Origin: Acidobacteriota bacterium
GTDB lineage: Bacteria > Acidobacteriota > Thermoanaerobaculia > Gp7-AA8
Direction of reading: 5' to 3'
Assembly (NCBI GenBank): GCA_019244185.1
Contig: JAFATB010000019.1
Location: 248,001 to 312,000 of the forward strand
Length of the DNA stretch: 64,000 bases
This document shows, piece by piece, positions 1 through 8,737 of this stretch. Within the stretch, counting starts at the first letter, position 1, and each line of letters opens with the position of its first letter. The translations under genes were made by a program, and so were the position numbers. The notes under the pieces are model-generated. The model did no database searches. It had not been told where the DNA came from and was given only the letters and a program-made list of their open reading frames with translations.

Positions 1-1314
1 CGATTTCTCCTTCTTCGCGGCGTCGTCTTCCGCTTTGAGGCGCTGCTGCTTCTCGCGCTTCATCGCCTCGCGCTGCTGCAGGTCGCGCTGGCGATCGAAG
101 ACGATCTCGCCGTCGACGAACGTCGTGTCGACGCGCGCGTACGACGATAGCGGATGCGCGGTCCAGATCGCGAGATCGGCGTCCTTGCCCACTTCGATCG
201 AGCCCATGCGATGGTCGAGGCGCAGCTGCTTGGCCGGATTGATGGTGCAGAGCCGCAACGCCTCGTCTTCACTCAGGCCGCCGTACTTCATCGACTTCGC
301 CGCGTCCTGATTGAGGTGCCGCGCGAGCTCGTCGGAGTCGGAGTTCACCGAGACGATCACGTTGTTCCGCGTCATGAGCGCGACGTTGTACGGGATCGCG
401 TCATACGCCTCGGCTTTGTAGCCCCACCAGTCGATGAACGTGCCGCCGGTGACGCCGTGCGCGGCGATTTCCGGCGCGACCTTATAGCCCTCGAGCACGT
501 GCTGCAGCTCGCGCACTTTGAACCCGAGCTCGTCGGAGAGATTGAGCAGCATCAGGATCTCATCCGCGCGATAGCAGTGCGAGTGGATGTCGACCTTGCC
601 GCGCAGGATGTCCGCCATCTCTTCCATGAGCAGATCGCGGCGCGGCGGGATCGCATCTTCGCCGCGCTTCTTCTTCGCGTCGTACTCGTCCCACGCCGCG
701 AGGTAATCGCGCGCGTCGACGAACGACTTGCGGATCACTTCCTCGACGCCCATGCGCGTGGCCGGATACTGGCGCGGCTGGCCTTCGGGCGGCCGGAAGT
801 TCGCGGATTTCGGGTTCTCGCCGAGCGCGAACTTGATCGTGCGCGGCGCATCGGGGATCGGCCACTCGGAGATCGGATGGCCCCACTTCCACTTCACGAT
901 CTGGCTCTGGCCGCCAATCGAGTTCGCGGAGCCGTGCAGCACGAGCGCGGCGGTCGTGCCGCCGGCGAGCTGGCGATACACGTTGATGTCCGTCGCCGTG
1001 AGTACGTCGGCGATGCGCACGTTGCCGCTGTTCGGCAGCGAGATCTCGTTGACGCTGCCTTCGATCGCGGTGTGGCTGTGCGTGTCGATGATGCCGGGCA
1101 GCACGAACTTGCCGCTCGCGTCGATGACCTGCGCGCCCGCCGGCGCGGCGAGGTCGCGGCCGACCGCGGCGATCTTCGTGCCGCGAATGAGCACCGAGCC
1201 GTTCTCGATCGTGCCGTTGGTGATCGTGAGGATGGTCGCGTTGCGGATGAGCGTGACGCGCTCCTGCGCGAACGCGCTGCAGGCGAACAGCAGAACTGCG
1301 ACGAGCTTTCTCAT
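1..1314 (-). CDS. Secreted metal-dependent amidohydrolase (imidazolonepropionase-like), C-terminus cut by window edge
   Basis: About 438 codons are present and the reading frame runs off the left edge. An N-terminal signal peptide ([16 protein letters not shown]) points to export. A composite beta-sandwich start follows, then the amidohydrolase metal motif [12 protein letters not shown] near residue 75, with further His residues in VDIHSHCY and EIAAHG and a late Asp-rich stretch ([13 protein letters not shown]) that fits the catalytic Asp region. This agrees with the amidohydrolase family seen in Acidobacteria, which acts on cyclic amides or dipeptide-like substrates; the substrate cannot be read from sequence. 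The ATG overlaps the stop of the upstream gene by four bases (ATGA), so the two are translationally coupled and probably form one complex. Confidence 0.88.
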   Translation of the reverse strand, partial: MRKLVAVLLFACSAFAQERVTLIRNATILTITNGTIENGSVLIRGTKIAAVGRDLAAPAGAQVIDASGKFVLPGIIDTHSHTAIEGSVNEISLPNSGNVRIADVLTATDINVYRQLAGGTTAALVLHGSANSIGGQSQIVKWKWGHPISEWPIPDAPRTIKFALGENPKSANFRPPEGQPRQYPATRMGVEEVIRKSFVDARDYLAAWDEYDAKKKRGEDAIPPRRDLLMEEMADILRGKVDIHSHCYRADEILMLLNLSDELGFKVRELQHVLEGYKVAPEIAAHGVTGGTFIDWWGYKAEAYDAIPYNVALMTRNNVIVSVNSDSDELARHLNQDAAKSMKYGGLSEDEALRLCTINPAKQLRLDHRMGSIEVGKDADLAIWTAHPLSSYARVDTTFVDGEIVFDRQRDLQQREAMKREKQQRLKAEDDAAKKEKS

Positions 1315-2906
1315 TTCGAACGGCTCCCGCTGAATTCGAAATTGCCGAGGGTCGTGCTGACGGTGCCGGAGATCGCATCGCCATCGAGCTTGCCGCGGAA
1401 CGCCCAGTCGGTCGCTTCCGCTCCGTTCTGCGCGTTCGCGGAGATGGTGAAGTCGAACGTCGTGCCGTCGAACGAGCCGCCGCGGATGTCGCCCGAGCCG
1501 CGATCTCCCGCGAACGTGCCGCTGAGATGTCCATCCTCGGAATGCAGCGTCACCGTGATGGCGACGCCGCCCTGCGGCGCGCGCACGGTGAGATTCCACG
1601 TGCCGTCGATCGGCGACGCCGCGCTCGGACCTTCTTTCTTGTCGTCCTTCGGCAGGCGGAGCTCGCGGCCGTCGACGAAGACGTGCGTGAGCTTCGCGTT
1701 CTTGTCGAAGAGCGGCCGGTCGCTGACGATGACGTTCGCGATCTTGCCGCGTTCGAGCGTGCCGAGCTGGCGGTCGACGCCGAAGATGCGCGCCGGCGCG
1801 ATCGTCGTCGCGCGCAATGCGTCGTCGGCGCTGAGGCCGTTCTCGATCGCCTTGCGGATGCCGGGCAGAAAGTCTCCCGCTTTGCCGGAGCCGCTGACGA
1901 GTGCGAACGCGGCGCCGCTCTTCGCCAGCGCGGCGGGCGAAGTCGGCGCGAGCTGGCGGTCGCGGATGATGCGCAGCGGCTGCTCGGCGCGATCGTCCTT
2001 GTCCGCCGGCGCGACCGGCCACTTCACGGAGACGAGCGTCGGAATGCTCTTCAGATCGTTCGCGATCGCATACGCCTGCCGCGCGCCGGAGAGCACGTAG
2101 CGCAGGTTGAACTCGCGCGCGATCGCCTGCGCGCGGCGCATCATCTCTTCGGAGTCGGCGACGAAGACGACCGGCACTTCGCCGCGCAGCACCGGCTGCA
2201 ACGCGTCGAGCGCGGCGTTCTCCGGCGGACGCTGCAGGCCCGCGGGATGACGCTCGTACGTCGCGCGCGCGGCGCCGTGCTGCTGCGCGTCGAGGAAGGT
2301 TTGCCGGATGTACGAGATGACGCCCATCAGGCTGTCCGGATACGTCCACGTCGGCCGCGTGTTGAACGCGATCTGCAGCGCCGCGGGACTCTTCACGACG
2401 CGCGAGTCCGCCGCGCCGCCGAGGTTGAGGACGACCGACTGGCCCTGAAAGATGCCGACGGACGGCGCGGTGACGATGGTCGTGACGCCGGTGGCGCGGC
2501 GCGCGTCGAGCTCGTCGTCGGAGAGCTTGACGTTGCGCATCGCGAGCGAGTCGGGCGACGGCTCCTGCGTGTCGTCGGACGTCTGCGCCGGACGGCGGCG
2601 TCCTTCGCTGCGCGCTGGCGCGGTGAAGCCGGCGGACGTCTGCGCGTCGATCAGGCCGGGATAGACGTGCGCGCCGCGCGCGTCGATCGACGTCGCATCC
2701 GGCGGCACGGCTACGTTCGCGCCGACGGCTTCGATGAGGCCGTTGCGGATGACGATGGTGCCGTTCGGGATGTCAGGACCGGCGACGGGATGGATGGTCG
2801 CGCCGGTGAGCGCGTACACGCCCGGCGCGTCGGCGCGGTCGTGCGGTGCTGCGAGAAGGGTTGCGATGAGAAGAAGCAGGACGGCGACGGTTCGCCGAGT
2901 CGGCAT
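1311..2906 (-). CDS. Secreted amidohydrolase-like protein without metal ligands, with extra C-terminal beta domain
   Basis: 531 residues. The start at 2906 is chosen because a strong GGAGG ribosome site lies just upstream; a longer in-frame start at 2945 would ignore it. A signal peptide (residues 1-22) is followed by the amidohydrolase composite domain, but where the family has GxxDxHxH this protein reads [12 protein letters not shown], and the late catalytic Asp segment reads LVSGSGKAG. The metal site is therefore lost. The last roughly 100 residues form a repetitive beta-rich domain ([20 protein letters not shown] onwards) often appended to secreted acidobacterial amidohydrolases. It is co-translated with the intact amidohydrolase downstream. 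I infer a non-catalytic partner subunit; an independent role is possible. Confidence 0.85.
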   Translation of the reverse strand: MPTRRTVAVLLLLIATLLAAPHDRADAPGVYALTGATIHPVAGPDIPNGTIVIRNGLIEAVGANVAVPPDATSIDARGAHVYPGLIDAQTSAGFTAPARSEGRRRPAQTSDDTQEPSPDSLAMRNVKLSDDELDARRATGVTTIVTAPSVGIFQGQSVVLNLGGAADSRVVKSPAALQIAFNTRPTWTYPDSLMGVISYIRQTFLDAQQHGAARATYERHPAGLQRPPENAALDALQPVLRGEVPVVFVADSEEMMRRAQAIAREFNLRYVLSGARQAYAIANDLKSIPTLVSVKWPVAPADKDDRAEQPLRIIRDRQLAPTSPAALAKSGAAFALVSGSGKAGDFLPGIRKAIENGLSADDALRATTIAPARIFGVDRQLGTLERGKIANVIVSDRPLFDKNAKLTHVFVDGRELRLPKDDKKEGPSAASPIDGTWNLTVRAPQGGVAITVTLHSEDGHLSGTFAGDRGSGDIRGGSFDGTTFDFTISANAQNGAEATDWAFRGKLDGDAISGTVSTTLGNFEFSGSRSK

Positions 2907-2941
2907 GCTCACCTCCGGGTCGCGGATTCTATCCGCAACGT

Positions 2942-4657
2942 TCACGGATGCGCGACGCTGCGCCGCTTGACCGAGCCGACCGCGATCAGATGTCCCGCGT
3001 TCTGCGTGTAGATCCGCCCGCGCGCGTCGATCGAAAGCGGCGTGTACGCCGCGCCGAGGGCGACGTCGAGGAAGATGCTCGCGCGCTGGTGCCCGTTCGC
3101 GTCGATCGCGTAGAGCACGCCATCTTCACCATTGACGTAGGTGGTGCCGCTCGCATCGACCGCGGGCGCGTTGATGCACCACTCGAAGCCGTCGGGATGA
3201 TCGTCGACGCACGCGATGGTGCCGTCCGGCTGGCGCTCGCAGGTCCGCGTGTTCGTGCTCTTGAACTGCCACTCGACATGCAGCGACGGCGAGAGTCGCG
3301 TGATGAAGTACTGCTCGGGATCGTCGAGCGTGCGTCCGGCGGGACAGAAGCGCGGGTCGCCGCAGTACGAGCCGGTTTCGCCGTAGTGATTTTCTTTCGT
3401 GATCAGCGAGTAGCTCTGATCGTGCGACCAGATGGCGGGCATCGTGTCCCAGCCGAACGGATACGCGCCGAGGTATTCGCCGGTCGCGCTGAAATGCATC
3501 AGGTGCCCCTGCGAATAGTTGTAGCGCGTGTAGGCGCCGTAAAAGACGGAGCCGTCCGGCGCGACGATCGGACACGACGTCGAGCTGTCGTTGACGGTTC
3601 CCGCGCCCGGCGTGTTGTCGGTCGGATCGACGCCGGTGTGCGCGCCCTGGCGGCAGCCGCCGGGCGCGCCGTTCGGCGGCAGCAGGACGTTGCAGCCGTC
3701 GTTGAAACGGTCGCGCATCGACGTCGTCCACTTCCACGCGAGGTTGGCGCTCAACGCGGTGATGTACGCGTAGCGGCTGTTGAACTGCGCGCGCGACACG
3801 ACGTAGACCGTGCCGTCGCTCCCGAACGCCGGCGCCGTATTCACGCCGGGCCGCTGCGTGCCGCACGGCGCGGAGGGCGGAACCGCGTCGGGCGACGGCG
3901 GCCACGGAAGCGAGGTGGTGAACGCGGTCACGCAAGGAGCGGTCGCCGCGGGCGCACCGACGGCGAGACTGCTGTACGCAACGCGCGCGGTCGCGCCGGA
4001 TTGCGCCACCCGCACGAGCCACGATTGCGGCATGTCGCTCGTCCACGGATGGATGGTGTTGGGCTGCATCGCGTTGTAGTAGATGTCGCCCGCGGGACTG
4101 ATGACGAGCGGCCCCGAAACGTAGATGGTCGGATCGAACGACGGAAACGGATTGATGCGCTCCGCCGCCCCCGTCGCGCGATCGACGCGCAGAATCGTGC
4201 CCCCGGCCGCGGGCAGATAGACGGATTGCGCGGTGAGCGCCGGATGAAACACCGGCTCGAAGAACGGACCGGCACCGCCTTCCGCGGCCGGCACCGGCTT
4301 CCAGTCCGCCGGCGCGATCCACTGCTGCACGAGGTGGCCGTTGATCCAGCGCCGGTCGACGACGTTCCACGACTGCGTCTGCCAGTCGTCCGACGTGTAC
4401 TGGCCGCTCTTCATGACCATGTAGACGTCGTCGCCATCCGTGAGCGGCGCCTGAAAATGCGCGAGCAACGCGCCGCCGCTGTCCTGCAGCTCCGCGTCGA
4501 GGAACGGATCGTAGACGTAGTCGGCGAGGATCGCCGTGAGCGCCTGCCCGACCACGGGAGAGGAGCCGGTATGCTGCGGATCGCGACCCCACTGCGGCCA
4601 CTGCGCGTGCGCGGCGAGCGCGGTGTACACGACGAGGGCGAGCAGGGTTCGTCTCAT
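2942..4657 (-). CDS. Secreted PQQ-like beta-propeller protein
   Basis: 571 residues from the ATG at 4657 (a GTG two codons upstream is the alternative). Residues 1-20 form a signal peptide (MRRTLLALVVYTALAAHA). The mature start WPQWGRDPQHTG is the typical opening of PQQ/outer-membrane-type beta-propellers. Blade-like repeats follow with GTVYVVSRA, GSVFYGAYT, GTTYVNGEDGVLYAIDANG and GRIYTQN. It contains several Cys residues (for example in TRTCERQPDGTIACVDD), consistent with disulfides in an exported protein. No enzymatic residues are recognisable. It could be a substrate-free scaffold or a quinoprotein; sequence does not decide. It lies 35 bases upstream of the amidohydrolase pair on the same strand and may share a transcript. 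Confidence 0.75.
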   Translation of the reverse strand: MRRTLLALVVYTALAAHAQWPQWGRDPQHTGSSPVVGQALTAILADYVYDPFLDAELQDSGGALLAHFQAPLTDGDDVYMVMKSGQYTSDDWQTQSWNVVDRRWINGHLVQQWIAPADWKPVPAAEGGAGPFFEPVFHPALTAQSVYLPAAGGTILRVDRATGAAERINPFPSFDPTIYVSGPLVISPAGDIYYNAMQPNTIHPWTSDMPQSWLVRVAQSGATARVAYSSLAVGAPAATAPCVTAFTTSLPWPPSPDAVPPSAPCGTQRPGVNTAPAFGSDGTVYVVSRAQFNSRYAYITALSANLAWKWTTSMRDRFNDGCNVLLPPNGAPGGCRQGAHTGVDPTDNTPGAGTVNDSSTSCPIVAPDGSVFYGAYTRYNYSQGHLMHFSATGEYLGAYPFGWDTMPAIWSHDQSYSLITKENHYGETGSYCGDPRFCPAGRTLDDPEQYFITRLSPSLHVEWQFKSTNTRTCERQPDGTIACVDDHPDGFEWCINAPAVDASGTTYVNGEDGVLYAIDANGHQRASIFLDVALGAAYTPLSIDARGRIYTQNAGHLIAVGSVKRRSVAHP

Positions 4658-4732
4658 GGCCACGGAATCATACCCTTCGAAAATTGACTCGCCTCCGGCC
4701 CTTCGCTACCCTCATCCTCTCTCGGAGCCACC

Positions 4733-5965
4733 ATGGTCCTCTTCAACTACGCCACTAAAGAGATCACGGCCAAGATCGTCTATTACGGCCCCGGTCTCTG
4801 CGGCAAGACGACGAACCTGCAGTTCGTGTACGACTCGCTGCCGTCGAACAACAAGAGCAAGATGCTCTCGCTGGCGACGAAGACGGACCGCACGCTCTTC
4901 TTCGACTTCCTCCCTCTCGACCTCGGCAAGATCCGCGGCATGCGCACCAAGCTTCAGCTCTACACGGTGCCCGGCCAGGTCTACTACAACTCGACGCGCC
5001 AGCTCGTGCTCAAGGGCGCGGACGGAATCGTATTCGTCGCCGACAGCCAGGATTTTGCGCTCGATGCAAACCTCGAATCGATGCAGAACCTCGAGGACAA
5101 CCTCAAGCGCCAGGGCGTGCGCCTCCGCGAGATGCCGCTCGTCGTGCAGTACAACAAACGCGATCTCCCGAACGCGCTGCCGGTCGCCGAGATCGAGCGC
5201 GAGCTGAACAAGCAGAAGGTGCCGTCGTTCGAGTCGGTGGCGACGTCGGGACTCGGCGTCGAGGAAACGCTCAAAGGCATCACGCAGCTCGTGCTCGCCC
5301 ACCTCGTGAAAAAGTACGGACTCGAAGGCGCCGAGCCGCTCGAGCGCGAGATCCAGATCCTCAACGCACCCACCGCCGCACCCGCAACGTCGGAGTCGCT
5401 GTGGGACGACGACGACGAGCCGTTCGGCGCGCCCGCGACGCCGCCGCCCGCCCCGCGCGCACCCGCGGTATCCGCTGCATCCACCGCACCGGCTGCTGCC
5501 TCGCGACCTGCACCGCCGCCACCACCACCGCCCGCGCCGACGCTCTCGCCGTTCGCTCCCGTGAACGAGCCGGAGTTCGATCTCGACGACGCCGATCACG
5601 CGGCGAACGAGCACATCCCGCTCGTGGCCACGGAGCTCGTCGGCGGCGGCAGCGCGCTTCCCGAGCTTCCGCCGCTCGAGCCGTTCGGCCGCGACGCCGT
5701 CTCGGATTACTTCAACGCGGATCCGGTCGAGGTGCCGACGACGTCCATCGAGATCCCGCTGCCGCAGGGTCTTCTCGACTCGCTGCCGATCCTCGGCGAG
5801 CAACCCGCCGCGACGACCGTCGCCGCGCGTCCGCCGCAGGAACGCCGCGCGAACGACGGCCTCGTGAAGGAAGTAAGCATCCCGCTCAACCTGACGATGG
5901 ACGAGATCCGCCAGCATCGCCGCCTGCGCCTCAAGATCACGCTCGACGTGAATCTTTTGCCGTAG
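4733..5965 (+). CDS. mglA: MglA-type small GTPase with long Pro/Ala-rich C-terminal tail
   Basis: 410 residues. The GTPase domain occupies about residues 1-195: P-loop GPGLCGKTT at 19-27, switch/G3 region LYTVPGQVYYN where MglA-type proteins have TxPGQ, and G4 NKRD near residue 142. Canonical MglA is about 195 residues and controls cell polarity or gliding together with a roadblock-domain GAP (MglB). Here a tail of roughly 215 residues follows: acidic and Pro/Ala-rich, then a conserved-looking end (MDEIRQHRRLRLKITLDVN). No MglB homologue is adjacent. The start is the ATG at 4733, the first in frame; the preceding 70 bases separate it from a divergent gene. The role in polarity is inferred from the family. 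Confidence 0.85.
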   Translation: MVLFNYATKEITAKIVYYGPGLCGKTTNLQFVYDSLPSNNKSKMLSLATKTDRTLFFDFLPLDLGKIRGMRTKLQLYTVPGQVYYNSTRQLVLKGADGIVFVADSQDFALDANLESMQNLEDNLKRQGVRLREMPLVVQYNKRDLPNALPVAEIERELNKQKVPSFESVATSGLGVEETLKGITQLVLAHLVKKYGLEGAEPLEREIQILNAPTAAPATSESLWDDDDEPFGAPATPPPAPRAPAVSAASTAPAAASRPAPPPPPPPAPTLSPFAPVNEPEFDLDDADHAANEHIPLVATELVGGGSALPELPPLEPFGRDAVSDYFNADPVEVPTTSIEIPLPQGLLDSLPILGEQPAATTVAARPPQERRANDGLVKEVSIPLNLTMDEIRQHRRLRLKITLDVNLLP

Positions 5966-6947
5966 CCTGTTGTTCGTCTGCGATCACGGAGGAGTGGTCG
6001 AGTGGTTTAAGGCAGCGGTCTTGAAAACCGCCGTACGGGCAACCGTACCGTGGGTTCGAATCCCACCTCCTCCGCCAATCGCCGGTTTCCGCTGCTTGCT
6101 TGATGAGGTGGAAGGGCGAACGCATTCCAAAGTCGAGACTTCCGTCTCGCACGGTGCAGTTCGAAACGAGCAGTCGCAGCAACTTCGCTCGCTCGGGTGG
6201 TGATTGCGTAAGGTACTCATCACGTGCGGCTTGCAGGAGTTCGAACTGCTCGCGAGCTCGGTCAACCAACTCGTCCGTCGTCACGCACGGCACTTCGATG
6301 GCGAGCTGCGATCGTAGCCTCCGTTCTTCCTTCCGCCAGGCGTCGGAGCGCTCGCGCCAGAAACTCTCTGTGATGCGGCCGGTGAGCTTGTCCTCGTACG
6401 CCTGCGCCTGCAGACATGAAAGCTCCGTCAGGCGCGCCTGGGCGCGCGTGGCGCTTGCTGCTGCGGCGCTCCTCGTCTCGTCGTAGGAGGCCGCGAGGTC
6501 ATCGAGGAGCCAACTGCTCACCGCCTCGTCTACGGTGAGCGTCGTGAGGAGCGCGATGGTTTGCTCCTCGAAGGTGCGCTCCGGGTAGTACGTGCGCCGC
6601 TCGCACCCGGTGCAGAAGTAGTACGTGTACTTCCCCTTCTTCAGATCACCGCTGAGAAGACCGTTGCACGCGGCGCAGCGCAGGAGTCCGGCGAAGGTGA
6701 ACTCGTGCGCTCGCGTCTTGGGCTTGCTCCTGAAGCCGAGCGCGTACTGGACTTGGTCGAAGAGGTCGCGCGTGATGAGCGGCTCGTACTTACCCAGGTA
6801 CGTCGTGCCACCCCACGTGAACTCGCCCACGTACGCGGTGTGCTGGAGGATGCGCGCAAGCGCGCTCTTTTGGATGGGCGCGCCGTAGCGTCCGCGCAGG
6901 CCAAGGTCACGACCGATCTTCGCGTGCCATCGCGCAAGGTTGACCAC
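5937..6947 (-). pseudogene. Remnant of a large serine recombinase lacking its catalytic domain
   Basis: An open frame of 336 codons from a GTG at 6947; an in-frame stop lies four codons upstream (6957-6959). It begins within the recombinase domain (KSALARILQHTAYVGEF) and continues with the zinc beta-ribbon (LLRCAACNGLL ... YYFCTGC) and a coiled coil (residues 155-245), all typical of large serine recombinases. The N-terminal resolvase domain with the nucleophilic Ser is absent, so this is not an active enzyme. The last 45 or so codons read antisense through tRNA-Ser and into the tail of the GTPase gene, so the original C-terminus probably ended near 6080. Its position against the tRNA suggests that this recombinase, or its ancestor, inserted the island here. 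Confidence 0.8.
5988..6077 (+). tRNA. tRNA-Ser (anticodon TGA)
   Basis: A 90-nt class II tRNA. Acceptor GGAGGAG (5988-5994) pairs with CTCCTCC (6067-6073), discriminator G, and CCA is encoded. The anticodon stem GCGGT/ACCGC encloses CTTGAAA, giving anticodon TGA. A long variable arm (GTACGG/CCGTAC) and T arm GTGGG-TTCGAAT-CCCAC are clear. It marks the left boundary of the accessory island. Confidence 0.97.
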
Positions 6948-7183
6948 AGGTGCACCTCAAGGTCAGTGGCCTTGCGGAACTGCTGTGGTGCCGCCTCGTG
7001 AAAGTACTCCTCGAACGTCTCGGGAAGTTCTGTCGCGTCCGCGAGTGCTTCATCCAGGAGGCGCGGATTGAGCGCGTAGAGCTCGCGACGTCGCAGGTGG
7101 CGACGAACGACTTCTGCCTGCTCGTGCCGGGTGGCGATGGCCGCTTTCAGGCGCTCCTGTTTGGTGAGGTGAAACCATGACAT
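6641..7183 (-). pseudogene. Possible broken ORF just upstream of the recombinase remnant
   Basis: From the ATG at 7183 about 80 codons look coding (MSWFHLTKQERLKAAIATRH, then many Arg/Glu/Leu residues with amphipathic pattern, ELPETFEEYFHEAAPQQF). Beyond about 6940 the same frame is only the shadow of the recombinase frame. The two frames meet near 6950. This could be a separate small gene truncated by a deletion, or an unrelated 5' part fused out of frame to the recombinase. I do not recognise the protein. Confidence 0.3.
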
Positions 7184-7288
7184 GACCTCACTATCGCGTG
7201 GGTGCAGGTATATATCCACCACCTGACACACTGGTTACATCCCTCGTCGGGTGCTTTATAAGAACCTGAAGCGTCCCAATCGTGATGA

Positions 7289-8338
7289 ATGATGGGACAC
7301 AAGCACCTGCTGCAATTTCTCGGCATTCTCTACGACTCGCCCAAGGCGATGGGTATCGAGGAGTTTGCACGAACAAATCGGAGGTTCACGGCACGCTCCC
7401 TCTACCGCTGGCAAGCAGAGCTCAGCGACGATCTGCTCTTCTTCCCAAGCGTCGCGTTCCACTCTCTTGGGCTTTCGACCGTTCATCTCTTCATTGATGA
7501 TCCAGGTTCGGCGTGGCTGGAGTTTCCGTATGCGATCCGAGGCGAGTGGGTCGTCTCGCGGCCCGGCCAGCGCACGCTCTACCTGCACTGCCTCGTTCCC
7601 TGCGGCCACGAGCTGGAACTCGCTGGCGTCCTGCGCGACGCAGAAGGCATCACGGCAGCGAAGATCACCAGCATCGAGTCACGTGATGGCTGGCAGGTGC
7701 TGCGCGACTTCGGAAGCAATCCGCTCAGCCGCGCTCCAGCGGTCACTCGTGATCAGCACGTGTGGGACGTCGTAGAACGTCTCCCGCTCCTCATCGCCGT
7801 CATCTTCGAAAGTGTAGAGCACGGCCAGAGTCTGCCGGCGATCTGGGAATCGATCTACCAGCGTCTCGGCAAGCGAACGTGGGAGTACCTGCCACGCTTC
7901 GCCCGTCGGCTTCCGACGAACGGCAAGGCCTACGTGAAGGAATGCTTTGCACTGCTCAACCACACCGGCCTCTTTCGGCAGAACATCATCCGGTATCGGC
8001 CGCTCAACGCCATCGGCACACCCATGTTCCTCCAAGTCGAGGGCGAGTTAAGCGCAATCATCAACGCCTTCGCGCAGCACGCGCCGAGCATCGACGTCTT
8101 CCCCATCACAAATGACTCCGCTCTCCTGCGCGTGGTGAGTACTCACGCACTCACGCAGCACGTCTTCAGCACGCTCCCGAATCTTCCGCGCATCAGCACA
8201 TGGCACTTCGTCGACACTCCACGCAACGAGTGTGAGCCAGTACGGCCGCGATTCGCCTACGAACTACTCTTCGATCCAGCAACCACCGAATGGGTCTTCC
8301 CTACCGAGATGCTCAAGAAGTTCCGAGGTGGACCATGA
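7289..8338 (+). CDS. Unknown 349-residue protein, first gene of the HerA-nuclease operon
   Basis: I do not recognise a family. The first 45 residues look like a winged-helix or HTH segment (LLQFLGILYDSP ... IEEFARTNRRFTARSLYRW). The rest alternates beta strands and helices, with DQHVWDVVERLPLLIAVIF and a second alpha/beta part; the layout resembles two-domain transcriptional regulators but this is a loose impression. It begins with two consecutive ATG codons. Its stop overlaps the start of the next gene (ATGA), so it is translated together with the coiled-coil protein and, one base further on, the HerA-type ATPase. Codon use is more mixed than in flanking chromosomal genes. Likely partner or regulator of the ATPase (inference). 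Confidence 0.7.
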   Translation: MMGHKHLLQFLGILYDSPKAMGIEEFARTNRRFTARSLYRWQAELSDDLLFFPSVAFHSLGLSTVHLFIDDPGSAWLEFPYAIRGEWVVSRPGQRTLYLHCLVPCGHELELAGVLRDAEGITAAKITSIESRDGWQVLRDFGSNPLSRAPAVTRDQHVWDVVERLPLLIAVIFESVEHGQSLPAIWESIYQRLGKRTWEYLPRFARRLPTNGKAYVKECFALLNHTGLFRQNIIRYRPLNAIGTPMFLQVEGELSAIINAFAQHAPSIDVFPITNDSALLRVVSTHALTQHVFSTLPNLPRISTWHFVDTPRNECEPVRPRFAYELLFDPATTEWVFPTEMLKKFRGGP

Positions 8339-8736
8339 CGGAGAAAAAAGAGTTGGGTGCGCAGGCGATGACGGCCGCGCTGCACGGCGAGAAGACGGCC
8401 GTGCTTGAACTACAACACGCGATGATCGGCGAAGAAATCAAGACGCGCGAAGCGATCAAGACGCGCAACCTCGAAAGCATCCATGCAGACGAGGCAACGC
8501 TGCGCGAGGAACTGCAGCAAGTTACGCCCGCGCATGAAGGCGCAGCCGACGATCCGAATGCACGCAAGGAGCGACACCTCCTCGAGCGCCAGGAGACCGA
8601 ACTCCATCGTGAGGAGCGCGCGGAAGAACGCGCCGCATGGACCGATGAGCAACCGCTCACGCGAGAAGACCGCGAGATCCACAAGACCACACTCGAACAG
8701 GAGCAGCGACGCAAGCGCATCGATGAGCTGATGTGA
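8335..8736 (+). CDS. Small charged coiled-coil protein, middle gene of the HerA-nuclease operon
   Basis: 133 residues, start at the ATG that overlaps the preceding stop by four bases; an ORF opening at 8290 would overlap far more. Almost the whole chain is Glu/Arg/Lys-rich heptad-like helix (ELQHAMIGEEIKTREAIKTR; LLERQETELHREERAEERA; TTLEQEQRRKRIDELM). No catalytic motif. Such proteins usually act as adaptors or oligomerisation subunits. It ends one base before the TTG start of the ATPase. Function unknown; association with the ATPase is inferred from coupling. Confidence 0.7.
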   Translation: MTEKKELGAQAMTAALHGEKTAVLELQHAMIGEEIKTREAIKTRNLESIHADEATLREELQQVTPAHEGAADDPNARKERHLLERQETELHREERAEERAAWTDEQPLTREDREIHKTTLEQEQRRKRIDELM

Positions 8737-8737
8737 C

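Noticed and set aside
154-2100. Long + strand open frame of 648 codons
   Set aside because: It is the shadow of the amidohydrolase genes on the minus strand; repetitive Arg/Ala/Val content and no recognisable domain.
2948-4687. 579-codon + strand open frame
   Set aside because: Shadow of the beta-propeller gene; GC-rich codons keep several frames open.
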